DNA of 64,000 bases, taken from contig OW203738.1 of NCBI GenBank assembly GCA_934045075.1, positions 1,364,001 to 1,428,000 of the forward strand, given 5' to 3'. This document shows positions 55,444 through 64,000 of this stretch, piece after piece; positions within the stretch are counted from its first letter, which is position 1, and every line of letters begins with the position of its first letter. The stretch is from Yponomeuta sedellus. Taxonomy: Eukaryota > Arthropoda > Insecta > Lepidoptera > Yponomeutidae. The position numbers and the translations under genes are program-made. The notes below the pieces were generated by a model. The model searched no databases. It saw only the letters and a program-made list of their open reading frames with translations, and was not told where the DNA came from.

Positions 55444-55620
55444 TCACCGCAGCTGGAGCGCGGCCTGCAGCAGTCCCTTGAGTCCGGGCAGGAAGCTGGC
55501 CACCGCCGCGAAGTCGGCGCCGCCGGCCAGCGCCGCCGCCGCCTGCAGCGCCGCCGCGTAGTCGCCGCCCTGCGCCGACGACGCGCAGCCGTGCAGCCCG
55601 CACAGGGCGGCCTCGGACAG
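55444..55620 (-). CDS. Sec31: Sec31 last exon
   Basis: The acceptor CCCTCCCCAG precedes LSEAALCGLHGC; the exon encodes 58 residues and TGA. Ala-rich insect version of the final helices. Confidence 0.9.
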   Translation of the reverse strand: MSEAALCGLHGCASSAQGGDYAAALQAAAALAGGADFAAVASFLPGLKGLLQAALQLR

Positions 55621-58428
55621 CTGGGGAGGGTACAGCGCTGTTAGAGCAACGAAACCCCCACGCTACGCCAATGACTTGGCTCAGGGCGGCCTCTGACGGC
55701 CGGGGAGGGTACAGCGCTGTTAGAACTACGTAGTCCCCGCACTACGTTGTTTCCACCCTGCACCAAGAACCTGACACAGGGCATTCTTAAGCTCTTAGGG
55801 CAGCCTCTGACAGCTGGGGAGGGTACAGCGCTGTTAGAGCAACGAAACCCCCACGCTACGCCAATGACTTGGCTCAGGGCGGCCTCGGACAGCTGGGGAG
55901 GGTACAGCGCTGTTAGAGCAACGAAACCCCCACGCTACGCCAATGACTTGGCTCAGGGCGGCCTCTGACGGCTGGGGAGGGTACAGCGCTGTTAGAGCAA
56001 CGAAACCCCCACGCTACGCCAATTACTTGGCTCAGGGCGGCCTCGGACAGCTGGGGAGGGTACAGCGCTGTTAGAGCAACGAAACCCCCACGCTACGCCA
56101 ATGACTTGGCTCAGGGCGGCCTCTGACGGCCGGGGAGGGTACAGCGCTGTTAGAACTACGTAGTCCCCGCACTACGTTGTTTCCACCCTGCACCAAGAAC
56201 CTGACACAGGGCATTCTTAAGCTCTTAGGGCAGCCTCTGACAGCTGGGGAGGGTACAGCGCTGTTAGAGCAACGAAATTCTCCCGCTACGCCAATGACTT
56301 GGCTCAGGGCGGTCTCGAGGTCTTAGGGCGGTCTCTGACAGCTGCAGAAGGTATAGGACTGTTAGCCTAACGTGTTTGGCTCAGGTCGTGTGCTGGCTCA
56401 GACGGGTCTGTAACACAGCTGTATAACTGTAAAAGGCACTGTTTCCTCTTTGGAATAAGTAAACCGAGACAAACCAATAAGTGCGGAGCCAATCAAGCCG
56501 CTTAATTGGCTTTCCATAAAAAAATGTCCCAGGCACTGTAGCGTCAGAATCGTCCTTTCACCTATCTAATGTACTTTGACGTAGGGGCATAGTGGTAGCG
56601 TTTGCAGTAGTAATATTAATTAACACTTAAATTAAGGCGCTATGGCGCTCATTAGGGGAGGGCTATGTCCAGAGTGGACTAATATAGCCTAAAGAAGAAG
56701 AAGATCTATCACAAGGCTTAGGTTAAATAAGTCAATATTAAATATTGTAAGTAAGGACTGTAAAAATCGATGGATCGCATAAGGAATTTAAGGGACTAAT
56801 ATGAAACTTACTCTGTATTCCCGTAGTAAATCGTAAAGGTTCTCCAGTTTCTTCTGAACGTCCTCAAGTTTCCTCTTCATTTGCTGGAAACGAAACAGAA
56901 CCTTAAAACCAAGCTCACGCTGTATGGTAGATAGGTGTGAGCGTGTGTGCATGCGAACTCTCGCCCATGTGAGTGAGTGTGTGAAAGACAGAATTTGTGG
57001 TTGTGTGTTAGTTGACAATACACCAACTCACACATTAATGTGTTTGAGTAAATGTATGGGTGTATGGCTGTAAGGGTGTGAGTGTGTGTGTGTCCCATAT
57101 GTCTCACCGGGTTCGGGGCCCTATTCGAGCACTCTGTCCTGAGCGCGTCGAACACGGTCTGCAGCTGCGCGTGCTCCTCCGGGATCGGCCCCTTCGGCAC
57201 CGGCGCCGCCTCCGCCGCGGGCGCCGCCACCTCCGGCTACGAGTTAAGAAGCGATAGGGTATTTAGTGAGTGGACACACACATAATTTAGAAGAAGAATA
57301 TTTATTGTGAACGTAGACATGCATTATCTCACGCATGTATCCTAGAAAGGTAGACAAACACCCGAGTGCATACGGTCGCTGATTTCTGTTACAGAGTCTT
57401 ATAACGCGTTTGTTTACAACTTGAGTGTGACTTCAGGATGTGCACTGATTTTTATAAGTTTAAGTTTTTTACTGTTTATCTGTTCTTTGTGTTGCATAGT
57501 TTGGGTAGATCATTCAGTTAAATGTTTTAATGTTCCTTTTAATCTATTTATTCTTACTTGTCCAATTTAGTAAACAAGATTCTACCCTTAAAATGTGACT
57601 TTTTAGTCCAAAACCGCCATATTTCCATAAATGAAGTAACTTGGAACACTCTTTTAGATAACACGCTGCCAATTATATAAACATAGTTCATGATAGTTCA
57701 TGAATTTGCGAGAAAATGTCTAATTTAGGCAAATAATCTTAATTTTAAGGTTAGAATCTTGTTTACTAAATTGGACAAGTAAGAATAAATAGACTGTAAA
57801 TCGTACGTAGGTTTTAAATGTTTTGATTTTAGATTTTTACGTGATGTTGATGTCCATTCTGGTCATAGAGGAGAGTATGTTCAAGGCATATTAATCCTTT
57901 TTCTGTTTAATAGATATCGTTTTATGGTGACGCTAAATCGCATAATATAAATAGTTTGGTTGGTTCAATGTAACAGTTTTCTGGTAATAAAAACATGCCT
58001 TCAGTTCTGGATTCACTAGTATCATTTCAAGTAGGCATATTAATGAACAAGCTTTGAAATTAAACAAAAGTTACTTTTGTTCGATCGGTACTCGAAAAAT
58101 TCTACCAGTCACCACTAGTATATGAGTCAACGGACTATACTCACATTTCAATTTCGCTTTAGAAATTAAACAACAGACTTACAGCTTGAGTGTAGCCCTG
58201 GGGAGCGCCCGGGTACTGCTGCGGCGGGTATCCCTGCGCCTGGCCCGGGTACTGCTGGGCCTGGTACTGCGCCGGGTACTGGCCCGGGTACTGCTGGCCC
58301 GGGTACTGCTGGCCCGGGTACTGGCCCGGATACTGCTCCAGGCCCGAGTTGAGCGGGATGTGCTGCGGGGGCTCGGCTCCGAACAGTGGGTGTGTGATCG
58401 GCGCCTGCGCTTGCACCTCCGGCTTAGG
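55444..58428 (-). CDS. Sec31: Sec31, C-terminal exons (gene continues to the right)
   Basis: Sec31 with Sec13 forms the outer cage of COPII vesicles that bud from the ER (established knowledge). Four minus-strand exons, all phase 0, are 58428-58183, 57236-57108, 56883-56812 and 55620-55444, ending in TGA at 55446-55444. They encode a Pro/Gln/Tyr/Gly-rich linker (YPGQ repeats), then GPIPEEHAQLQTVFDALRTE, QMKRKLEDVQKKLENLYDLL, and the closing helices with FAAVASFLPGLKGLLQAALQ. This matches the alpha-solenoid C-terminal domain of animal Sec31. The WD40 part and the rest lie to the right of the window. Exons are much GC-richer than the introns, which contain MITEs, SINEs and fold-back retroposons. 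Confidence 0.9.
55611..56405 (-). repeat. Minisatellite (79/114-bp units) containing copies of the Sec31 3' splice site
   Basis: Units start at 55611, 55690, 55804, 55883, 55962, 56041, 56120, 56234 and 56313: spacing 79, 114, 79, 79, 79, 79, 114, 79. The block repeats with a 430-bp higher-order period. The first unit overlaps the start of the real last exon. Confidence 0.92.
56410..56805. other. Sec31 intron part with a LINE 3' end fragment
   Basis: 56625-56705 carries GCGCTCATTAGGGGAGGGCT and a GTCCAGAGTGGAC end with an AAGAAGAAGA tail, the QQWT LINE family. The rest is unremarkable. Confidence 0.5.
56812..56883 (-). CDS. Sec31: Sec31 exon (72 nt)
   Basis: Acceptor TTTCCAG and donor GTAAGT. 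Encodes QMKRKLEDVQKKLENLYDLL and REYR in phase 0. Confidence 0.92.
57108..57236 (-). CDS. Sec31: Sec31 exon (129 nt)
   Basis: The acceptor CTCGTAG is weak in pyrimidines; the donor is GTGAGA. Encodes PEVAAPAAEAAPVPKGPIPE and EEHAQLQTVFDALRTECSN-type sequence to APNP. Confidence 0.9.
57543..57796. mobile_element. MITE CAGTCTATTTATTC, copy 1
   Basis: The ends TCTATTTATTCTTACTTGTC and GACAAGTAAGAATAAATAGA are inverted over more than 40 bp; TA follows the right end. Confidence 0.8.
57800..58180. other. Sec31 intron, nothing recognised
   Basis: AT-rich intronic sequence between a MITE and the exon. Confidence 0.5.
58183..58428 (-). CDS. Sec31: Sec31 exon (246 nt), Gln/Pro/Tyr-rich linker
   Basis: Acceptor TATTTTAG and donor GTAAGT. 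Encodes PKPEVQAQAPITHPLFGAEP, then about ten YPGQ/YPAQ-type repeats. The linker ties Sec31 to Sec13 and Sec23 in other animals. Confidence 0.88.
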
Positions 58429-58605
58429 CTAAAATAGGCGGAGAAAGACATTATACAGGCGTCTCAGGCTTCCACGTACGGCTGTGCCGCTTTTAAAACA
58501 GTCCAGGTCATTGCATCGACGCAGTCTACTATTGAAAGTCAAGGCTTACTATTGTGTTAATTGTTATGAGTATCTATGTGACGATGATTAAAGATGTATG
58601 TTTCT

Positions 58606-58989
58606 ACACTATTTTTTATTTTTAATGCACTAACCCGTGCTAAGGAACAAATTTAAAAACCTATTTAGAGGCTAAAAATTTCACCCATGCCGGGATTCGA
58701 ACCCGCAACCTCTGGCTATCCGTGCCAGAGGTGGGTACAGTGATATTATCGTCCCGATGTTAAACCTAACTGCAAAGTAGGTAGTCGGGGCTGTAAGTAA
58801 TGCAATTTGCTTAAGTCAGATGTCGCTGCCTGTACGTAATACAGAGAATAGTGTAAAGAGGTTCGAAATTTCACTGATGCCGTGAGTCGCCCATTGGCTC
58901 AATTGGTAGAGCGCTGGCACGGATAGCCAGAGGTTGCGGGTTCGAATCCCGGCATGGGTGAAATTTTTAGCCTCTAAATAGGTTTTTAA
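58606..58989 (-). mobile_element. tRNA-like fold-back retroposon copy 14, palindromic
   Basis: Reversed tail and tRNA-like arm, a junction near 58728, then the forward unit from GGGTACAGTGATATTATCG to CTAAATAGG. The perfect 12-bp repeat ATGTATGTTTCT flanks it (58594-58605, 58990-59001). Confidence 0.9.
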
Positions 58990-59001
58990 ATGTATGTTTC
59001 T

Positions 59002-59905
59002 TTATTTAAGAAACAAATGTGATGAGATACAAATTGAATGTAATGGTACAACATTAAATTCGGACATGTAATTGATATATAATTTAATAATTTCATGTTT
59101 AAATTACTTGCATTGAAATGTTTGCATGGTACATATAATCTACATACAATTTTGCACACTGCCTCCAATTGGTAGAACATTTTAATGTGTTGCAATTAAG
59201 ATCTGTACAACACTTTATTTCATGACATGTATTGGGAAGAAAAAACCTAATTTACCTTTAATGAGGCAATGGCATGACAGCACTCGCAACAAATTGAACC
59301 GTATCGACTTGAAATAAAGTCCAAAACCTATGAAAAATTCACACTACCCATTGCCGATTAAGGGTTAAAAAACGGTATTTACATACTCCAGAAATGCCAA
59401 AAACAGCTGGTGATATTTGAGTAAATATCCTTTTATCATCTGTATTATGCACACATGTACCGAGTGTATGTTTTCGAAAAACGGCCTGCTTTGGGGCCTG
59501 CTAGATTTCATCGAATCTCTGGGCAAGCCGTTTTACAATCGACCTCGAGGACAGCTCGTAGACAAAACCCCAGCAGTCTTATTTACACAAACACAATTCC
59601 TTAAAACACTCCAAAAACGCTCACTAATATGGTAAGTGGTGTAGTGTTGTTAGTGTCAATTATGTTTATTTAGTTTCTGTGCGTCTTGTTACTATAGTAA
59701 ATTTATTTATTTCTTTCGCCCACAGATTAAAAGTAACGCCTCGAAAGTGTTTTACTGGAGTTGTGTTGTTATAAATATGACCGAAAGTATTTTAAACGTG
59801 AAAGCTTAAGCTTGTCTACTAGTGGTGCCAAATTTTAGCCGGAATTCAATGCTGGATACTGTGTGTGGAGACCACAAAGAGAACTTACGCCATCATGTTT
59901 TAAAC
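59002..59905. other. Gene-free stretch in the Sec31 intron
   Basis: No feature recognised. A short frame near 59417-59635 has no landmark residues. Confidence 0.45.
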
Positions 59906-59917
59906 TACTTTTCAATT

Positions 59918-60219
59918 TAAAAACCTATTTAGAGGCTAAAAATTTCACCCATGCCGGGATTCGAACCCGCAACCTCTGGCTATCCGTGCCAGCGCTCTAC
60001 CAATTGAGCCAATGAGCGACTCACGGCATCAGTGAAATTTCGAACCTCTTTACACTATTCTCTGTATTACGTACAGAGATTGGCTCAATTGGTAGAGCGC
60101 TGGCACGGATAGCCAGAGGTTGCGGGTTCGAATCCCGGCATGGGTGAAATTTTTAGCCTCTAAATAGGTTTTTAAATTTGTTCCTTAGCACGGGTTAGTG
60201 CATTAAAATAAAAATAGTA
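59918..60219 (+). mobile_element. tRNA-like fold-back retroposon copy 15, palindromic
   Basis: Starts AAAAACCTATTTAGAGGC, has reversed and forward tRNA-like arms, and ends GTGCATTAAAATAAAAATAG. The flanks TACTTTTCAATT and TACTTTTCGATT agree at 11 of 12 positions. Confidence 0.87.
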
Positions 60220-60231
60220 TACTTTTCGATT

Positions 60232-60980
60232 GGCAGCATGCAACTGTGAAGTCCTCAGTTGCCTATTTTGTATACGTATCCTAAGTAACAAGTGGCGACC
60301 CCAAACGGTAATGGAAGTTTGGAGATGAAAAAATTAATATTACTGGATTATAAACCGGTTCGATTAATTACAACACTCAAAACCGCACCTCAAGAAAATG
60401 AAACCGACATTATTTTTAGTTTCAAAAGAAACAAGTCACCAAATCGAGAAACCATTCTTTGTATGATCAATAATTCAATTAAGCGAATATTTATAATTAT
60501 TTCGTTCGTTCGTCTTCGATTCGTTTAGTTCGGTTAAACGAATAAGTATAATTTTCCGTTTAATCGATACACTAACCGAATAGTTATAATTATTCGTTTA
60601 ATCGCATAACACGCTGTGGTTGGATAGAAATCATGCTTTGACCAATGTCACTGAACAGGCTTAAAAAACTTAGTTCTCAGGGCCTTAGTCTCTTTTAAGG
60701 GTACACTACAAAAATACAAACAAGGAATATTTACAAAATGACGGTGATATAATAGCTAATAGCAACAAATGCCACAATTAAGGATGAATTAATTATTATA
60801 ATAAACGATTCATTTGCAACTGCGAGGGAGAAGGGTTCACAAAACATTTCGCCTAGTTCGCGAGCAAACCACAACGGCCGCGTGCCATAAAACTACAACT
60901 CACAGTTTATTATGACAATTTGATGTACAATCGAGAGCTACACTATAATGTTTCACGTTGTGATTTCATTTGATCGAATC
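60232..60980. other. Gene-free stretch
   Basis: AT-rich with short TTCGTTTAATCG-type motifs repeated between 60480 and 60605. No gene. Confidence 0.4.
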
Positions 60981-60984
60981 AAAA

Positions 60985-61220
60985 ATGAGGAGATCCGAAA
61001 TAGAACCCGAGTTACTGATATGGCTCGAAGAATTGCTCAGTTCGAAGAACGGATGGCCTTTAGGACGAAAAAGTTTTGATCTGGAGATCACGGACCGGAC
61101 GACGCAACGTGGGCAGGCCCGCCCATTAGGTGGTCTGATGATCTGGTTGAGGCGGGCGGCATAAGACTTGGAAATCTATGTGGGAGGCCTATGTCGGCAG
61201 TTGGCGTCAAATTGCCGATT
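60985..61220 (+). mobile_element. Degraded LINE C-terminus
   Basis: Contains GGCCCGCCCATTAGGTGGTC, then GAGGCCTATGTCGGCAGTTG and a GATGATGATGG tail, the style of the other RT C-terminal fragments. Frames are broken. Confidence 0.45.
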
Positions 61221-61425
61221 ATGTTGCTGATGATGGTTTACATTGCATAGCCAAATTAACAAAGGCCAAAATAAAAAGCAATGACTAATGAATGTCGATG
61301 AAAGGAAAGAGGTGTGGTCAGGATTGTGGACAGTTGCAATTCCTAGTATCTACATGTCCATCCTGGATGAGTTGCATGAATTTAGAAAATTTAGATAGTA
61401 CTATAGAGAATACTTTATTGTATAC

Positions 61426-61603
61426 TAGCTGACCCAGCAAACTTCGTACCGCCCAACAGTCAATTCTTTATTTTATTTTTCCTCTCCGTAAGAACCATCC
61501 TCGTACTTCAAGGAATATTGTAAAAAAAGATTTAGCGAAATCGGTTCAGCTGCTCTCGAGATTTGCGCTTACCAACACATTCATGGATTCATTTTTATAT
61601 TAT
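61426..61603 (-). repeat. Inverted copy of the CAGCTGAACCGATTTCGC repeat
   Basis: ACTAGCTGACCCAGCAAACT to CAACACATTCATGGATTC, reverse of 5297-5486. Confidence 0.6.
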
Positions 61604-61959
61604 AGAGAAGATAAAAAGGGAGATTACACAGATATTTCTTAACCCGGCTACAAACGGCGGCCTCATCACTAGAAGTGATATTTTTCAGAAAACAATGGTC
61701 GGGCTGGACAAATACATTGGGGGAGGAAGTCGATGCACAAATAACGAAATGACAATATCAGAGGTATATGAATTAATTATGAGTTCAAAGACCTCAGCGC
61801 TTGAAATTGCCAATTCGCGGCGGGCACGCGTGTATGGCCACTAAGCCCATTCTCTCTCTCTCTCTCTCTGAGAGAAGGCCTGTGCCGAAGATCGGACTCA
61901 GTGGCTTTTCTTGGAAGAGGCCTATGTCCAGCATTGGATTGACGCCGGATGATTACGAT

Positions 61960-62140
61960 GAAGCTGTTCTTGAGTGGAGACCGCGACTCGGCAAACGTAG
62001 TGTAGGACGCCCCCCGACCAGGTGGGATGACGATCTGCGAAAAACTGCCGGCAGATGCTGGATGCGGCAAGCTGAAGACAGGGCGCTACGGCGCTCATTA
62101 GGGGAGGGCTACGTCCAGCAGTGGACTACATAATATAGCC
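61960..62140 (+). mobile_element. LINE 3' end (QQWT family)
   Basis: Reads VLEWRPRLGKRSVGRPPTRW, DDDLRKTAGRCWMRQAEDRA and RSLGEGYVQQWTT, typical of a non-LTR reverse-transcriptase C-terminus. A MITE (62142-62449) begins just after the GTCCAGCAGTGGAC end. Confidence 0.72.
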
Positions 62141-62141
62141 T

Positions 62142-62449
62142 GAGTGCTTAGTGCGAGTTTGACAGATCCAATCGAATAACTTTACTACCGCGTTAATCGA
62201 ACATTGAGTAGTGAGTATGAGTAAGTTAACCGTTCGAACTGGCAAAACGCTGTCACAGTACAACTCGCAGTCGCGTTTATTCGTGTTTTGGCTGGTAAAC
62301 GTGTTCACTTCTCAACGTAAACCATTACAACTCGCACTCAGCAATTTTAATTTCCATTCTTGTCTCTAGGTGGCGCTTCCTCGATGCCATAGAAATATGA
62401 GTTTACGTTAACGCGATCGAGTAGTTAAAACACTCGCACTAAGCCCTCA
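62142..62449. mobile_element. MITE GAGTGCTTAGTGCGAG, copy 2
   Basis: Homologous to 49545-49846 along its length. Sits between the end of a LINE and its AAGAAGAAGA tail. Confidence 0.78.
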
Positions 62450-62516
62450 TAAGAAGAAGAAGATTACGGTGATGAATATGATGATCTACACATGCCTAAT
62501 TAACAAAGCTCGAGTA

Positions 62517-62700
62517 ATGCAGGTTCTCGAATGGAGGCCACGACTCGGCAAGCGTAGTGTAGGACGCCCTCCGGCCAGATGGACAGACGACCTGAAAAAG
62601 GTGGTGACTGGATGGCGAAAACGGGAGATCGGCTCCCGCGGCGCACCTGGGGGAGGCTTATGTCCAGCAGTGGACTGGTGGATCGATGGAGTAATGCATG
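62517..62700 (+). mobile_element. LINE 3' end (QQWT family), frameshifted
   Basis: Reads VLEWRPRLGKRSVGRPPARW and TDDLKKVV; then the frame breaks before a GGAGGCTTATGTCCAGCAGT end. Confidence 0.7.
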
Positions 62701-62801
62701 CATAGTAGTCTTGCCACTCGATAATCAGCGGCACAGTCGTCTTTAAACATCGAATTGTCATAGTAAAGCATGACCGTAGCAGTAGGACAGGGCCCTGCTA
62801 C

Positions 62802-62863
62802 CTGAGCGGGCTGCCGCCGCAGCTGCATGGCCCGCCGCCAGCGGCGCGTGCCGGCATGCTGGG
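62802..62863 (-). CDS. Possible upstream Sec31 exon (62 nt)
   Basis: GATGTCAG acceptor and GTAGCA donor surround a GC-rich 62-nt stretch on the minus strand. To join the next exon in phase it must read QHAGTRRWRRAMQLRRQPAQ, which is not clearly Sec31. Treated as doubtful. Confidence 0.3.
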
Positions 62864-63031
62864 CTGACATCTCGCTGCTGCAGCACTGAGCTGCGGGCGA
62901 CTCACGCTGCAGTCACGCCCGGTCAGTAACGCAATAAACCAAATAGTTGCAACGAAATTGTAATAAAATGAAATGGTTTTATTCAAAGTAGCGCAGGTAC
63001 TGCGGCTTTGCGAACGTTACAGGTCGAACTA

Positions 63032-63297
63032 CAGTCTATTTATTCTTACTTGTCCAATTTAGTAAACAAGATTCTACCCTTAAACGGTGACTTTTTAGTC
63101 CAAAACTGCCATATTTACATAAATGAAGAAACTTGGAACACTCTTTTAGATAACACGCTGCCAATTTTATAAACATAGTTCATGATAGTTCATGAATTTG
63201 CGAGAAAATGTCTAGTTTAGGCATCTAATCTAATCTAATCTCAATTTTAAGGTAAGAATCTTGTTTACTAAATTGGAGAAGTAAGAATAAATAGACT
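63032..63297. mobile_element. MITE CAGTCTATTTATTC, copy 2, TA target duplication
   Basis: Same ends as 57543-57796. TA at 63030-63031 and 63298-63299; the empty site is seen in the paralogous repeat at about 22850 (AACTAGGTGTCC). Confidence 0.88.
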
Positions 63298-63329
63298 TAG
63301 GTGTTCATTTCAAAATCTAGATCATTTTG

Positions 63330-63395
63330 GCCTAACCTTCCTGCGATGCAGGAAGAGACCCGTGCCCCAGCAGTGGGGACATACGAGGGTCGGTA
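63330..63395 (+). mobile_element. 5S-derived SINE, 3' fragment
   Basis: GGCCTAACCTTCCTGCGATG to GGGGACATACGAGGGT only. Confidence 0.72.
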
Positions 63396-63625
63396 TCGGT
63401 CGATCGATCGATCGATCGACATAATTTTTGCAAAACTCAAGCATTTTACGTGCTTTAATTCCAGACATCATTGTCATCTAAATAATCTTTAATATTATAG
63501 TAGCCCTTTTGGCACAAAGTAAAGTACACTTTATTTTTTGAAGCGCGTTTCAGTCAAACTTAATATATCTTTATGTTAGTATTGACTATCAATTTTTATT
63601 AGTGTCTAAGTGTATGGAATGTTTT

Positions 63626-63682
63626 AAAAACCTATTTTTAAAATTGTCCTTAGCACGGGTTAGTGCATCAAAAATAATATAA
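63626..63682 (+). mobile_element. tRNA-like fold-back retroposon copy 16, tail fragment
   Basis: AAAACCTATTTTTAAAATTG and CACGGGTTAGTGCATCAAAA; the tRNA-like part is absent. Confidence 0.6.
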
Positions 63683-63684
63683 CA

Positions 63685-64000
63685 ATGTATGGAATGTAAA
63701 AAACGCCACACTTGGTGGCGGAGAATAGGTGTGACGACAGTATCGAATAATCTAAGATTTCACTATATTACGGGAAAGTACCTACATATTAAAAGGATGA
63801 AAACACTAATTTAGTTTTATTAAAAAAAAAAGAGATTACCTATAGTTTCAATAAAATCAAAGCTTATAACACTGCTTTCAGCCATTCTGACTGAAACACC
63901 AATCACACCGCGTGACGTCACGCTTGGGTAAACATTGGTAAACTTCACTCGTACTTTGTTGTGACTACTAGTGATTACAATGTTTGTGTATATAATTTTT
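63685..64000. other. Right edge, nothing recognised
   Basis: AT-rich sequence with no supported gene or repeat. Confidence 0.5.

Larger units (their letters stand above)
62965..63500 (+). repeat. Second copy of the 22783-23100 repeat, interrupted
   Basis: GGTTTTATTCAAAGTAGCGC to CCAGACATCATTGTCATC. It contains a MITE at 63032-63297 and a SINE 3' fragment at 63330-63395, with a CGAT array at 63398-63419. Confidence 0.68.

Noticed and set aside
55611..56405. CRISPR-like array of regular repeats
   Set aside because: Units are directly adjacent with no unique spacers, in a eukaryotic intron: a minisatellite.

Overview
The window looks like a piece of a lepidopteran (moth or butterfly) nuclear genome. 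It is AT-rich, its genes have introns with standard GT-AG borders, and it is crowded with short interspersed elements, LINE 3' ends and TA-flanked MITEs. The repeat families, not the host genes, account for most of the sequence. Assignment to Lepidoptera is an inference from repeat style and gene structure; no species can be named from sequence alone.

Host genes. (1) 1-9970, + strand: a UDP-glycosyltransferase gene with its N-terminal part outside the window. Eight exons can be placed, with phases that agree at every junction, ending in a C-terminal membrane anchor and a TAA at 9968-9970. Its donor-binding signature carries Asn where the family normally has His. (2) 21070-21621, - strand: an intronless sarcoplasmic calcium-binding protein (EF-hand) gene with a TATA box, an initiator and a poly(A) signal. 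(3) 41575-43562, + strand: a compact run of four Pro/Cys/Lys-rich open frames without signal peptides. The first two are probably one gene broken by a one-base shift at an A7 run. I do not recognise this family; structural sperm-type proteins are one possibility. (4) 55444 to beyond 58428, - strand: the 3' end of Sec31 (COPII outer coat), with four confident exons and one doubtful upstream exon at 62802-62863.

Repeats by region. 0-10 kb: UGT introns filled with 5S-rRNA-derived SINEs, a tRNA-like fold-back retroposon and LINE ends. 11-21 kb: dense SINEs and fold-back retroposons. 22-31 kb: nested repeats, a 525-bp palindrome, a second copy of its family split by a fold-back retroposon, and SINEs. 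31.9-32.3 kb: a GAGAT pentanucleotide array. 33-40 kb: SINEs, LINE 3' ends and fold-back retroposons. 39.9-41.4 kb: a relic DNA transposon with terminal inverted repeats and a decayed helix-turn-helix frame, invaded by a SINE. 44-50 kb: a SINE split by a GC-rich retrotransposed segment, plus MITEs. 52-55 kb: TA-flanked MITEs. 55.6-56.4 kb: a minisatellite inside the last Sec31 intron whose unit contains a copy of the exon's own 3' splice site. 57-64 kb: more MITEs, SINEs and LINE ends.

The most unusual theme is the fold-back retroposon family. About 16 copies or parts share a tRNA-like segment; in many of them it occurs in both orientations, so that a transcript could form a long hairpin. Most are flanked by 9-15 bp direct repeats, as expected for target-primed retroposition rather than cut-and-paste transposition. 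Host genes and repeats show no sign of working together as a pathway.
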